Shown here piece by piece: positions 1 through 10,720 of a stretch of DNA of 64,000 nt. The position numbers and the translations under genes were made by a program. The notes under the pieces were generated by a model. That model had not been told where the DNA came from and did not search any database. It saw nothing but the letters and a program-made list of their open reading frames with translations. This DNA comes from Rhinopithecus roxellana (Eukaryota; Chordata; Mammalia; Primates; Cercopithecidae). Where the stretch lies: NCBI RefSeq assembly GCF_007565055.1, contig NC_044558.1, positions 83,087,444-83,151,443 on the forward strand, read 5' to 3'. The stretch's first letter is position 1, and every line of letters begins with the position of its first letter.

Positions 1-147
1 GCGTGGTGGCGGTTACCTGTAATCCCAGCTACTCTGGAGGCTGAGGCACAAGAATTGCTTGAACCCATGAGGCAGAGGTTGCAGTGATCTGAGATCGCAC
101 CACTGCACTCTAGCCTGGGCAGTAGAGCAAGACTCAGTCTCAAAAAA
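1..147 (+). mobile_element. Alu, right arm only (cut by window edge)
   Basis: Starts in the second monomer (GCGTGGTGGCGG) and ends in an A-rich tail that runs into the CA repeat. Confidence 0.9.
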
Positions 148-148
148 G

Positions 149-149
<1 letters not shown>

Positions 150-179
<30 letters not shown>
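150..179. repeat. (CA)n microsatellite, about 15 units
   Basis: Pure CA run directly behind an Alu tail, a typical birthplace for microsatellites. Confidence 0.95.
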
Positions 180-181
<2 letters not shown>

Positions 182-390
182 TAAATTTTCTGCTGTTTCA
201 AAGATGAGTAATGGTGCAACCACACACGGCGCAGCTATATATTGAAATCTGCAAAACTATTCAGAGAACTGCCTCATAGAGAGGCAAAAACTAAAATGAA
301 ATCCAAGCACTTATTTGCAGCATTTCCCATATTTTGAAAAATAGACTTTGTAGATTTTGATTTTTTTTCTCTCTTTACAAAATTAAGGTG

Positions 391-587
391 TTTTGTTTTT
401 TGAGACAGGGTCCTGCCCAGGCTGGAGTGCAGTGGCACATGATGACGGCTTACTGCATCCTTGAATTCCTGGGCCCGAGCAATCCTCCTACCTCAGCCTC
501 TCAAGTAGCTGGGATCACAGGCATGCCTGGCTAATTTTTGTATTTTTTGTAGAGAAGACGGGGTCTCCCTATGTTGCCCAGGCTGGT
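391..587 (-). mobile_element. Alu, truncated
   Basis: Poly-T then GAGACAGGGTCCTGCCCAGG; stops at GCCCAGGCTGGT, lacking the left-arm end. Old, J-like. Confidence 0.85.
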
Positions 588-1198
588 AACACAATGTAAC
601 CTGATGTGCTGCCCTGGGAACCCAGCCTGACAGAAACTGCAGCTGAACAGCAGCAAAAGTGTGAGCTCACCCCTTCTTTCCATTCACCTTAGTGAATGGT
701 ATTAATTCCAAATCTTCAATGGACATTTTAATGCAACCAGTTGTAGTCACTCATACCGTCTTTCTAAAACTAGTATCAGTAGATTAGGAAATAATTTATT
801 ATAAAATCAGATTTAATTTATACTGGATTGTAATTTCATTAACTCTGACAAATATTTTTTAAGCCCTTAAGTTATTTACTTGAATGCCGTAAGTCTAACC
901 TGTTTGCGTTTTTGGATTTTTTTAAAGTGAAGCTGTTAATAGCATCTAACATTTCATTGATGTAGACTACTTGGTGATCTTTCAGATAAAGTTTTAAATG
1001 TAGTCCTTTAATTTCAGAATATCAGATTATTTACTACCTTGAAATCTGGAGAATTTTTTTGTTAATAAGAAACTACCATGTATGGACCTTTTATATTGGT
1101 TTCTTTTTTGGTCTTAAATGTCGGGATTTAAAACTTTAGGAAATAGATTTCAGATCTGTGACCTACTTTTTTTATTTTTTATTTTATTTTATTTACTT

Positions 1199-1490
1199 AT
1201 TTTTTTTTTTGAGATAGAGTCTCGCTCTGTTGCCCAGACTGGCAGCTGTGCGATCTCGGCTCGCTGCAACCCCTGCCTTCTGGGTTCAGGCAATTCTGGT
1301 GCCTCAGCCTCCCAAGAAGCTGGGATTAGTGATGCGCATCACCACACCCAGCTAATTTTTGTTTTCTTTTTAATAAAGAAGGGTTTTGGCATGTTGGCCA
1401 AGCTGATCTCAAACTGCTGGCCTCAAGCAATCCTCCCACCTTGGCCTCCCAAAGTGGTAGAATTGCAGGCATGAGCCACGTTGCCCGGCC
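1199..1490 (-). mobile_element. Alu, full length
   Basis: Poly-T/GAGATAGAGTCTCGC to GAGCCACGTTGCCCGGCC. Confidence 0.92.
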
Positions 1491-1878
1491 TGTGACCTAC
1501 ATTTTATTGTTACTCCTAATTTATAGACTTATTTTCAAGGACAAAATCAAGCCTATGCTATGCTATGCCTTCCATGCATATGTGCTTCATAAAAGGGAAT
1601 AAAAATTATAGCTTGTTAAATTTCCTGTCCCCTTTATACTACATTACAGAGGGCATTAGTGGCATTTGGCTTGATTGATAAATGAGGGAATCCTTATGGA
1701 GTAAAGAGTTTCTCTTTCAGGAATTCGTTGTGAAGATAATGTTACTTGTTATTTGCTATATAGAAAGAGTAAACTTAACATATAGCTTGTTTAGTGTGCA
1801 TACTCTCGTTAGTGAATTTAATGAGTATGCACCCTACTCATTTAATAGAGTTAATAGAATGAACAAGAATTCAATTTT

Positions 1879-2178
1879 GGGCCGTGCACGGTGGCTCACA
1901 CCTGTAATCCCGGTACTTTGGGAGGCCAAAGCGGGCGGATCACAAGGTCAGGAGTTTGAGACCAGGCTGACCAACGTTGGTGAAACCCCGTCTCTACTAA
2001 AAATACAAAAATTAGCTGGGCATGGTGGTGCATGCCTGTAATCCCAGCTACACAGGAGGCTGAGGCAGGAGAATCGCTTGAACCGGGGAGGCAGAGGTTG
2101 CAGTGAGCCAAGATCATGCCTTTGCACTCCAGCCTGGGCGACAGAGTGAGACTCTTGTCTCAAAAAAAAAAAAAAAAA
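1879..2178 (+). mobile_element. Alu (S-type), full length
   Basis: GGCCGTGCACGGTGGCTCAC to a 17-A tail. Confidence 0.93.
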
Positions 2179-2809
2179 TTCATTTTTGTTTTGGGATGAA
2201 TTTGTGTTTCATGTTACCAGTTCCTTTGCAAATGATAAATTTCTTCAACTGCTAGAAGTAATTTCCTAATTTAGAGAAGTTTACTTCCCATTTTATTAGA
2301 TTACAGAGAAGGGCAAGGTTTGCTTGACCTTTTAGTTTTGACTTTTTGATTTTTATTAAATTGAAGGCTTCACTAAAGGCTGTTTAATATAAAAAATTAT
2401 CTGAATGTCTTGATTGGCTGGTTTGTTCTCCCTCAAGAAACATTTAGATAATTCTGTAAATTTATTTACTACTTACCATGCTCTAAAATTTACTCAGCTT
2501 TCAATGTTATTTGCAAGATGTAATTTTTTTTCACTTGTTAATTGGAACTGCATATAAAAACTATGCCCATTTCTGACTAGTCAATTCAAAAATGTTTAAA
2601 ACCACTGTTGTTGTATTCTTCAAATGTAACTTATACTATCTTAAGAATGATTGCTTTTTCTTCACATCTGGGTTATCAGTGGCGGAGGGATGCTAAAAAT
2701 TTAAAATTTTATGGAAATTGGCTTGTCTCTGTACATGCACATATAGAGAGATATATACATAATGGTTTTATATTGTGTTATTTTAAATTTATTGAAATTA
2801 TTTTTGCAG

Positions 2810-2889
2810 GTTGGAAAGGGCAAAGAAATTACAAGAGCAGCGAGAAAAGGAAATGGTTGAAAAACAAAAACAACAAGAAATAGCTGCAG
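2810..2889 (+). CDS. RSRC2: RSRC2 coding exon, coiled-coil segment
   Basis: Acceptor TTTTTGCAG ends at 2809 and donor GTAATT begins at 2890. The 80-nt exon enters with one base of a split Arg codon and leaves with one base of an Ala codon. It encodes a highly charged helix ending in QQEIAA. Confidence 0.94.
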
Positions 2890-5800
2890 GTAATTTTTTT
2901 TTTAATTCTTTTTTAGTCATCTCGATTTGAACTCTTTCAGGTTTTTTTGTTTTTCAGACAGGGATTTGCTCTGTTAGTCTGTGATCCTCCCCACTCAGCC
3001 TCCCAAGTAGCCGGGACTGCAGGCCCACATCACCATGCATGGCTAGTTGTTTTCTTAGTTGCTTTTTGTAGAGAGGACCTTTCACTGTGTTGCCCAGACT
3101 ATTCTTGATCTCGGGCTTAAGCAATTCTCCTGCCTCAGCCTCCCAAAGTGCTAGGATTGCAGGCATGAGCCACTGCACCCAGCCTAAGTTTGACATGCTT
3201 TTTGTAGAAAAATTGAAAAATACAGAAAATAATAGGAAGAAAATCACCTATGATTCCTACTTCCCATTAGTACACTGTAAAAGTTTATTTTAGTGTTTTC
3301 TTACTTAAGTGTTTTGTAGCTTGTTTCTGATGTGGTCCATGTGGATAATTTTTGTTGATAAATTAGTAATGAGTATTTTTGTTTATGTAACACTGTAGTC
3401 ATCACAACAGATTTTGTTGTTGTTGAGACAGAGTCTCGCTCCATCGCCCGAGGTGGAGCGCAGTGGCATGGTCTTAGCTTACTGCAACCTCTGCCTTTTG
3501 GATTCAAGCGATTCTCCTGCCTCAGCCTCCCATGTAGCTGGGACTACAGGTGCACACCACCACGTCTGGCTAATTTTTGTATTTTTAGTAGAGATGGGTT
3601 TTCACCATGTTGGACCAGGATGGCATCGATCTCTTGACCATGGTGATCGCCCATCTCGGCCTCCTGAAGTGCTGGGATTACAGGCGTGAGCCACCACACC
3701 CAGCCCCAGATATCTTTTACCATTTTGGAAATGCAGTTTGTGCAAGAAAGTGAACTGATGTGAAATATGTATTTCTCTTTCAAGAAATCAAGTTTTTAGA
3801 CATAACAAACATGGCAGATTTTGAAAAGTATCAGGCCTGGCTCGGTGACTCACTCCTGTAATCCCAGCACTTAGGGAGGCCAAGGCAGGTGGTCAGGAGT
3901 TAAAAGACCAGCCTGGCCAACGTGGCGAAACCCCGTCTCTACTAAAAATATAAAAATTAGCCAGGCGTGGTTGCATGCGCCTATAGACCCAGCTACTCAG
4001 GAGGCTTGAACTCAGGAGGTAGAGGTTGCAGTGAGCCAAGATCACACCACTGCACTCCAGCCTGGGTGACAGAGTGAGACCCTGTCTCACAAAAAGAAAA
4101 GAAAAGAAAATTATGACCAAGAGCTTACTATTGATTTGGCATGAAATTTAATCTGGAAGATGGTTTCTTGTTGTTGTTTACATTCCTGGTAAACAGTAGC
4201 ACTTATTTGAAACTCCAAAGGTTTACAAATAGCCATTTTGTTTTTAATACATCATTACAATCTTTCATAGCTGGTTCCCATAATGTTGGTAAGTTAAGAA
4301 CTTTTTAAGGTTATATTCTGGACTGACAAAAATAGGTAATCAGAGGTGTCTTTGTTTACAGAGGACTGCCTCAATCACAGTGGAAATACCAGGGCTTTAT
4401 TGAACAACTTGGCCTTAACATAATACCTGCATACTGTTCCCTTTTTTTTTTGGAGACGGAGGCTCATACTGTCGCCCGTACTGGAGTGCAGTGGCACAAT
4501 CTTGGCCACGATCTTGGCTCACTACAACCTCCACCTCTGGGGTTCAAGTGATTCTCCTGCCTCAGCCACCTGAGTACCTGGGAGTATAGGCGCCTGCCAC
4601 CACGCCCGGCTAATTTTTTTGTAGTAGAGATGGGGTTTCACTATGTTGGCCAGGCTGGTCTCAAACACCTGACCTTGTGATCCGTCTGTCTTGGCCTCCT
4701 AATCCTAAAGTGCTGGGATTACAGGCGTGAGCCACTGCGACCAGCCTTACCTGCATACTGTTTTTCAGGTATATGATGTGAGCATCAAACAAAATGTCCA
4801 TGAGAACATTTCATAAATTAAAAAAAATACAAGGTTTTATTTTTTTGTGATCATACCTTAGAGACACTAGTTCATTTCAACTGAAATCGTACCTTCTTAC
4901 TATTTGCAGAATTCTCTGTCCTCAAAGTAAATAAATGGGTTTGTTTTGTTTTGATAACGGAGTTTCACTCTTGTTGCCTGGGCTGGAGTGCAATGATGCA
5001 ATCTTGACTCACCACAGCCTTCGCCTTTTGGGTTCAAGTGATTCTCCTGCCTCAGCCTCCCGAGTAGCTGGGATTACGGGCATGTACCACCACGCCCAGC
5101 TAATTTTATATTTTTGGTAGAAACGGGGTTTCTCCATGTTGGTCAGGCTGGTTTCAAACTCTCAACTTCAGGCGATCAGCCCACGTTGGCCTCCCAAAGT
5201 GCTGGGATTACAGGCGTGAGCCACCGCGCCTGGCAATAAATGGTTTTTATGTATATCAAGGGTTTATGCAGAAATATGTCCATCGATAAACACAGTAAGT
5301 GTTTGCTAAAAACTTGTGAGCTAATACACAGTCATTTCCTTGTATTTTGTGAAAACCCTACCTTTTTGCACATTCATAGCTTTTTATAAATCGTTTGTTA
5401 ATGTAATCTGGAGGTTTGTTTATGTTTTAAAAACCATTTTTATACCCTCTTCAAGCAGCTGCAGCTACTGGAGGTTCTGTTCTCAATGTTGCTGCCCTGT
5501 TGGCATCAGGAACACAAGTAACACCTCAGATAGCCATGGCAGCTCAGATGGCAGCCCTGCAAGCTAAAGCTTTGGCAGAGACAGGAATAGCTGTTCCTAG
5601 CTACTATAACCCAGCAGCTGTGAATCCAATGAAATTTGCTGAACAAGAGAAAAAAAGGAAAATGCTTTGGCAGGGCAAGAAAGAAGGGGTAAGTTCTCTT
5701 ATTCTGCTCTTCTATCATTTATTCCTAATTAGTAATTGCTTAGAAAAACAAATTTGGATTGAAAAAGATTACTTGGGGCTTACCTTTCTAAGAACCTAGG

Positions 5801-8800
5801 ATGGCCAGACACGGGTGGCTTATGCCTGTAATCCCAGCACTTTGGGACACTGAGGCGAGCAGATCACTTGAGACAAGGAGTCCAAGACCAGCCTGGTCAA
5901 CATGGCAAAACCCTGTCTCTACTGAAAAGAAAATTTAAAAATTAGCTGGGTGTAGGCCGGGCGTGGTGGCTCACGCTTGTAATCCCAGCACTTTGGGAGG
6001 CCGAGGCGGGCGGATCACAAGGTCAGGAGATCGAGACCACAGTGAAACCCCGTCTCTACTAAAAATTCAAAAAAAAATTAGCCGGGCACGGTGGCGGGCG
6101 CCTGTAGTCCCAGCTACTCAGGAGGCTGAGGCAGGAGAAAGGCGTGAACCCGGGAGGCAGAGCTTTCAGTGAGCTGAGATCCGGCCACTGCACTCCAGCC
6201 TGGGCCACAGAGTGACTGTCTCAAAAAAAAAAAAAAAAAAAAAAAATTAGCTGGGTGTGATGGTAGGCTGAGGCAGGAGAATCGCTTGAGCCTGTTATGC
6301 ACCGGGTACAGTGAGCCAAGATCATGCCACTTAGCCAGGCGTGGTGATGTGCCCCTGTAATCCCAGCTATTTGGAAGGCTGAGACAGGAGAATTGCTTGA
6401 TCCTGGGAGGCGGAGGTTGTAGTGAGTGAGTTTCCAGTGAAACTCCATCTCCAAAAAAAAAAAAAAAATCATGCCACTGCACTTCAGCCTCGGGGACAGA
6501 GTTGAGACCCTGTCTCAAAAAATAAAAAGCTAGGATAGTCTTATTTGCCAGTTGTTAATACTAAATAAAACATAATTGATTGAAGTCAAGCTTTCAAAGA
6601 AAATTAATATTACCATAGTATTAAGGAAAAGAGACTACTTGGTTTAGGATTTTTCATAGATTATGAGGTACTTTTTTTTTTTTTTTTTTTTTACATTATT
6701 TGCAAAGACAAATGACATTAATTGCAGATGGCATATGCAGTTGCAAAAATTGCATGCTAAAAAAGGCCTATGAGGCCAGGCACGGTGGCTTAAGCCTATA
6801 ATCCTAGCACTTTGGGAGGCCGAGACGGGCAGATCACGAGGTCAGGAGATCGAGACCATCCTGGCTAACACGGTGAAACCCCATCTCTACTAAAAATACA
6901 AAAACTAGCCGGGCGAGGTAGCGGGCACCTGTAGTCCCAGCTACTTGGGAGGCTGAGGCAGGAGAATGGCGTAAACCCGGGAGACGGAGCTTGCAGTGAG
7001 CTGAGATCCGGCCACTGCACTCCAGCCTGGGCGACAGAGCGAGACTCCGCCTCAAAAAAAAGGCCTATGATAGGAAAATCCATTTTTTTATTTTTATTAT
7101 TTTTGAGACAGGGTCTCGCTCTTGTCGCCCAGGCTGGAGTGCAGTGGCGTGATCTCGACTCACTGCAACCTCTGCCTCCCGGGTTCAAGCAATTCTCCTG
7201 CCTCAGACTCCTGAGACCCCCCTGGGTCTACCGGTGCCCACCACCATGCCAGGCTACCTTTTTGTGTTTTTAGTAGAGACGGAGTTTCACCATGTTAGCC
7301 AGGCTGGTCTCAACCCCCTGACCTCAGGTGATTTGCCCGCCTCGGCCTCCCAAACTGCTGGGATTACAGGAGTAATAACCAACCTCTTATATTTCTTTGC
7401 ATTGTGGTTTCTTAAGTCTTGAAATAATTAAACTTACATTGATTGAATGCCATCCATGCTATTTGTTTTTTTTATTGAGACATTGTTGAGATATTTCATG
7501 TCCTAAAAAATATATTTAAATTTTACATGTGCTAAAGTTTAATGTTTCTTAACAGGACAAATCCCAGTCTGCTGAAATATGGGAAAAATTGAATTTTGGA
7601 AACAAGGACCAAAATGTCAAATTTAGGAAGTTGATGGGTATTAAGGTGAGTTTCAAATGTGCCAGGGAATCTTTGCATTAGCTGTTAGCCGTCCTGCACT
7701 AATCTTCCCTCATTTTCTTAGTTCTGATCTTTGCTCAGGTGTCAATGTTTGAGTTCTTTCCCACCACCTTTTGTAAAACAACAAGCAATCCCATTCTGAA
7801 ACATTCCCATCTCCCCTACCCACTGTCCTCCCTACACACACACTTAGTGAGAGAGACACAGTCTTGCTCTGCTTGCTCTGTCACTCGGACTGGAGTACAG
7901 TGGTGCAGTCATACCTTGCTGCAGCCTCAAACTTCGGGTCTCAAGCAGTCCTTCCACCTCAGCCTCTCAAAGCCCTGGATCACAATTCTGAGCCATTGCG
8001 CCCAGCCTCCATCCCCGTTTTCTATTTTGCTTTCCTCTGTGGCATTTATACCCTGACTTCTTCTACATACTATGTTTTTTCCAACCTACTAAACCAAAGT
8101 TAACTTTTGTTACACTCTGCTATATTCCAGACCTAGAAAGAACATTGCCTTGTACTATGGAGGTGTTTAATAATGAATGGAAATTAAGTCATTGAGATCA
8201 AATACACATCCCAAAAGTATATATTTTTTTGTTTTGGTTTGGTTTTGTTTTGTTAGTAGAGACGAGGTTTCACCATGTTGGCCAGGCTAGTCTTGAACTC
8301 CTGACCTGAGGTGATCCACCCATCTCAGCCTCCCAAAGTCCTGGGATTGCAGGCCTGAGCCACACTGCACCCAGCCAAAACTATGATTTAATAATAGTGT
8401 CAGTCTAGCTCACACCTGTAATCCCAACACTTTAGGCGGCCGAGGGGGGCAGATCCCTGAGGTCAGGAGTTCGAGACCAGTCTGACCAATATTGTGAAAC
8501 CCCATCTCTACTGACAATACAAAAATTGGGACTGGGCGTGGTGGCTCACGCCTGTGATCCCAGCACACTGGGAAGCCAAGGTGGGCGGATCATGAGGTCA
8601 GGAATTTGAGACCAGCCTAACCAACGTGGTGAAACCCCTTCTCTACTGAAAATACAAAAATTAGTTGGGCGTGGTGCCGTGCACCTGTAATCCCAGCTAT
8701 TTGGGAGGCTGAGGCATAAGAATTGCTTAATCCCGGTAGCTGGAGGTTGCAGTGAGCCAAGAATGGCAGCACTGCACTCCAGACTAGGCAAAAAAATAAA

Positions 8801-9048
8801 AAAGTGTCAAGTGAGAGAATATTTATCTTCATCTGAATTTATTGTAATGTTTTATGTCTGATCTTTAGAGTGAAGATGAAGCTGGGTGTAGCTCAGTTGA
8901 TGAAGAAAGTTACAAGACTCTGAAGCAACAGGAAGAAGTATTTCGAAATTTAGATGCTCAGTATGAAATGGCAAGATCACAGACCCACACACAAAGAGGA
9001 ATGGGTTTGGGTTTCACATCTTCAATGCGAGGAATGGATGCAGTTTGA
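2810..9048 (+). CDS. RSRC2: RSRC2, C-terminal part (four last coding exons; 5' part lies left of the window)
   Basis: Arginine/serine-rich coiled-coil protein 2, a nuclear SR-related protein. Four exons (2810-2889, 5459-5688, 7556-7645, 8869-9048) join in frame to about 192 residues plus stop; the human protein is about 434 residues. The first exon completes an Arg codon and encodes a charged Glu/Lys/Gln coiled coil (LERAKKLQEQREKEMVEKQK). The second is Ala/Met-rich (ALLASGTQVTPQIAMAAQMA). The third and fourth carry a SMAP-like domain: WEKLNFGNKDQNVKFRKLMG, then a Ser/Asp/Glu-rich stretch and the terminus GLGFTSSMRGMDAV. All introns here have GT-AG ends. The N-terminal RS-rich half is not in the window, and positions 1-2809 are intron. 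The Ala run at the second exon is ambiguous because of a tandem acceptor. Identity rests on recognition of the protein sequence and on synteny with ZCCHC8 downstream on the same strand. Confidence 0.95.
2942..3184 (-). mobile_element. Old Alu (J-like) with internal deletions
   Basis: T-rich start, CAGACAGGGATTTGCTC, ends GCCACTGCACCCAGCC. Begins about 50 bp after the RSRC2 exon at 2810-2889. Confidence 0.8.
3412..3705 (-). mobile_element. Alu, full length
   Basis: TTTTGTTGTTGTTGAGACAG to GAGCCACCACACCCAGCC. Confidence 0.92.
3834..4110 (+). mobile_element. Alu, near full length
   Basis: CCTGGCTCGGTGACTCAC to tail (AAAAG)n. Confidence 0.9.
4442..4746 (-). mobile_element. Alu with a short internal duplication
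   Basis: Poly-T to GCGACCAGCC. The ATCTTGGC motif is repeated (near 4499 and 4511), a small internal duplication. Confidence 0.9.
4938..5234 (-). mobile_element. Alu, full length
   Basis: GGTTTGTTTTGTTTTGATAA to GAGCCACCGCGCCTGGC. Confidence 0.92.
5459..5688 (+). CDS. RSRC2: RSRC2 coding exon, Ala/Met-rich segment, with tandem AAGCAG acceptor
   Basis: Encodes TGGSVLNVAALLASGTQ through MLWQGKKEG and ends at a codon boundary before donor GTAAGT (5689). Two acceptors three bases apart (AAG ending 5455, CAG ending 5458) both keep frame; using the first adds one Ala. I took the downstream CAG as default because C before AG is usually preferred over A. Confidence 0.93.
5955..6246 (+). mobile_element. 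AluY nested in the 5803 Alu
   Basis: Full-length GGCCGGGCGTGGTGGCTCAC to a long A tail. Target duplication ATTAGCTGGGTGT on both sides (5941-5953 and 6246-6258). Confidence 0.93.
6332..6468 (+). mobile_element. 5'-truncated Alu nested in the same host
   Basis: Right-arm fragment with its own A tail, flanked by duplication ATCATGCCACT (6321-6331 and 6468-6478), so a separate retrotransposition and not recombination. Confidence 0.88.
6774..7060 (+). mobile_element. AluY, Old World monkey type
   Basis: GAGCTGAGATCCGGCCAC diagnostic. Perfect target duplication AAAAAGGCCTATGA before (to 6773) and after (to 7070). Confidence 0.95.
7083..7373 (-). mobile_element. Alu, near full length
   Basis: TTTTGAGACAGGGTCTCGC to GGGATTACAGGAGTAATAACC; the last left-arm bases are lost. 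Confidence 0.9.
7556..7645 (+). CDS. RSRC2: RSRC2 coding exon, start of SMAP-like domain
   Basis: Exactly 30 codons (DKSQSAEIWEKL through KLMGIK) between acceptor AACAG (ends 7555) and donor GTGAGT (7646). Phase 0 at both ends, so skipping would remove 30 residues from the conserved domain without a frameshift. Confidence 0.95.
7851..8008 (-). mobile_element. Degenerate Alu monomer-like element
   Basis: Diverged ACACAGTCTTGCTCTGC to GAGCCATTGCGCCCAGCC with the middle missing; J- or monomer-class age. Confidence 0.7.
8254..8376 (-). mobile_element. Alu left-arm half
   Basis: TAGTAGAGACGAGGTTTCACC to CACTGCACCCAGCC. Right arm absent. Confidence 0.85.
8406..8529 (+). mobile_element. Alu left arm
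   Basis: TAGCTCACACCTGTAATCCC to AATACAAAAATTGG, where the next Alu begins. Confidence 0.85.
8530..8803 (+). mobile_element. Alu, near full length, abutting the previous arm
   Basis: ACTGGGCGTGGTGGCTCACG to a short A-rich tail, about 65 bp before the RSRC2 last exon. Confidence 0.9.
8869..9048 (+). CDS. RSRC2: RSRC2 terminal coding exon
   Basis: Acceptor CTTTAG ends at 8868. 59 codons from SEDEAGCSSVDEES to GMDAV, then TGA at 9046-9048. The upstream intron contains two Alu arms and one fuller Alu (8254-8803) that stop about 65 bp before this exon. Confidence 0.95.
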   Translation, partial: SEDEAGCSSVDEESYKTLKQQEEVFRNLDAQYEMARSQTHTQRGMGLGFTSSMRGMDAV

Positions 9049-9498
9049 AAATGATGACACTTGTAAAGTTTGGGACTTATAGACTTCTTGTTCTGATGTC
9101 AGGTCCTTGTTCACCAAACAGCTAGCATTCTAGCTTGCATGGGTGTTGCATTGACTTTAATTTATTGAAAAATACAAATTTTTGTAAATATCAGATCAGT
9201 GATACTGGTGTTAGTGTTGTAATCAGGTTAAACCCACTTCCATTAAACTTGACAGGACTATAGAAGGACAATATTTTTTAGTTCATGAATTCTACTTTTC
9301 AAATATATAAAAGCTGCAGGTGGGGATAAAATCTCATACATGGATTTTTTCGTGTCCGCTGTCTTGTGTACTTTTGTACTTAACCTTGTACAGTTATTTT
9401 CATCTCTTGAAACATGAAAGAAATGTTATGTAGATGTTCTTTAGAAGATCTGGCCATTTGGTACATAATCCAGCACAGATAAGCTGGGTGGTGATGAT

Positions 9499-9504
9499 AA
9501 TAAA
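9499..9504 (+). terminator. RSRC2: Proximal poly(A) signal AATAAA of RSRC2
   Basis: Canonical AATAAA about 450 bp after the stop, followed by T-rich sequence. It would give a shorter 3' UTR than the 9831 signal. Confidence 0.6.
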
Positions 9505-9830
9505 AATGGTTTTCTCAAAACTGGTGTTAATTTAAGTTACCTGGGAGGTTTCTTTGAATTTGTTTTATGGTTTCTGTAGCATTTGGCAATTGCTGTTAGA
9601 AAACACTAGCTAGAAATCACCCCCACCCTGGCCCTTTTTAAGGCCAGTTAACTATACTACAGGCAATACCATGGTGAGCAAAAATGTAAAAGGTGGGAGG
9701 AGAAAACTTATTAAAATAGTATGTTTTCCTATTATAAGGGACAGACTTGGTATTCAGTATTTGTCAAATATTACATGTGTTATTCAGGAAATAGATTAAT
9801 GCATTAAAGGGATGTAAGCACTTTTATTTT

Positions 9831-9836
9831 AATAAA
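9831..9836 (+). terminator. RSRC2: Distal poly(A) signal AATAAA of RSRC2
   Basis: Canonical AATAAA followed within 15-40 bp by a T/G-rich element (TTCTTTGTATGCTTTTTG), a good cleavage context. Likely main 3' end, since repeat-rich intergenic DNA starts soon after. Confidence 0.75.
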
Positions 9837-9928
9837 GTGCCTTATGACAAGTTCTTTGTATGCTTTTTGCTCATTATCCCTTTGGAGTCTTCTCCAGCAT
9901 AGACTAAAATACTAAAATATTAGAAAAA

Positions 9929-10201
9929 TTTTTTTCATTTTTGTTTTTGAGACAGGGTCTCACTCTGTTGCCTAGGCTGGGTGCAGCCTCTGCCTCCCAG
10001 GTTCAAGCAATTCTTCCACCTCCGCCTCCCAAGTAACTGGGATTACAGGCCCACCACCATGCCCGACCAATTTTTATATTTTTATAAAATTATGGGGTTT
10101 TACCATGTTGGCCAGGCTGGTCCTGAACGCCTGACCTCAGGTGATCCACCCTCAGCCTCCCAAAGTGCTGGGATTACAGGCGTGAGCCACTGCACCCGGC
10201 C
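9929..10201 (-). mobile_element. Alu, full length with small deletion
   Basis: T-rich start to GAGCCACTGCACCCGGCC. First repeat beyond the RSRC2 3' end. Confidence 0.92.
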
Positions 10202-10456
10202 TAGAAAATGTTTCCATAAATCTGGAACTAAGGGGTGGAGGAGCCCTGCAAAACTTCAAGTTAATTTACTTCGTTAAAACAAAGTAATAAGGTTTGGCTT
10301 TCCTTTGGAAAACATCACAGTATGAGAGCACATTACAATCAGGGAAGACTATAGGAATAATTGATTGACAAGCCTTATTTTAAAAGTTGGAATTGAGTCC
10401 TGCCAACTTGCTCATTAGGTATATTTTTCTTATACATGAAAACCAAGTGATGGGGT
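10202..10456. other. Intergenic, unassigned
   Basis: AT-rich DNA between Alus; no open frame of interest or recognisable repeat. Confidence 0.6.
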
Positions 10457-10720
10457 GTTTTCTTCTTTTTGCTTTATGTCCTAGGCTGGAGTGCAGTGCA
10501 GCAGGCTTCCCCGGGCTCAAGCAGTCCTCCCACCTCAGCCTCTTGAGTAGCTGGGACCACAGGTGTTCACCAACACACCTAGCTTGTTTTTAATTTTTTG
10601 TAAAGACAAGGTCTTGTTACGTTGCCCAGGTTGGTCTTGAATTCCTGGCCTCAAGCAATCCTCCCACCTCAGGGCTCCCAAAGTGATGGGATTACAGGTG
10701 TGATCCACTTCACCCAGCCA
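10457..10720 (-). mobile_element. Old Alu (J-like)
   Basis: CCTAGGCTGGAGTGCAGTGC to CACTTCACCCAGCC, many substitutions. Confidence 0.85.

Larger units (their letters stand above)
1..2809 (+). other. RSRC2: RSRC2 intron (left part, open at window edge)
   Basis: Holds four Alus (1-147, 391-587, 1199-1490, 1879-2178) and AT-rich unique DNA at 588-1198, 1491-1878 and 2179-2809. I looked for the exon ending in ...EALARR that should precede 2810 in the protein and did not find it, so it lies outside the window. Confidence 0.8.
5803..6529 (+). mobile_element. Old Alu, host of two nested insertions
   Basis: GGCCAGACACGGGTGGC head at 5803. The body is interrupted at 5954 and 6331 by later Alus and finishes with TGAGACCCTGTCTC and an A tail. 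Confidence 0.85.
9049..9855 (+). other. RSRC2: RSRC2 3' UTR
   Basis: About 800 bp of AT-rich DNA free of Alu, from the stop codon to just past the second AATAAA. A Pumilio-type element TGTAAATA lies at 9083-adjacent line position 9183-9190. The 3' end is inferred from the poly(A) signals and the following T/G-rich stretch. Confidence 0.8.

Noticed and set aside
13..225. Open frames of 60-130 codons reading RLECSGAISAHCNLRLPGS-like or CLSLPSSWDYR-like peptides, throughout the window
   Set aside because: These are the standard conceptual translations of Alu elements in either orientation. They coincide with Alu coordinates and are not genes.
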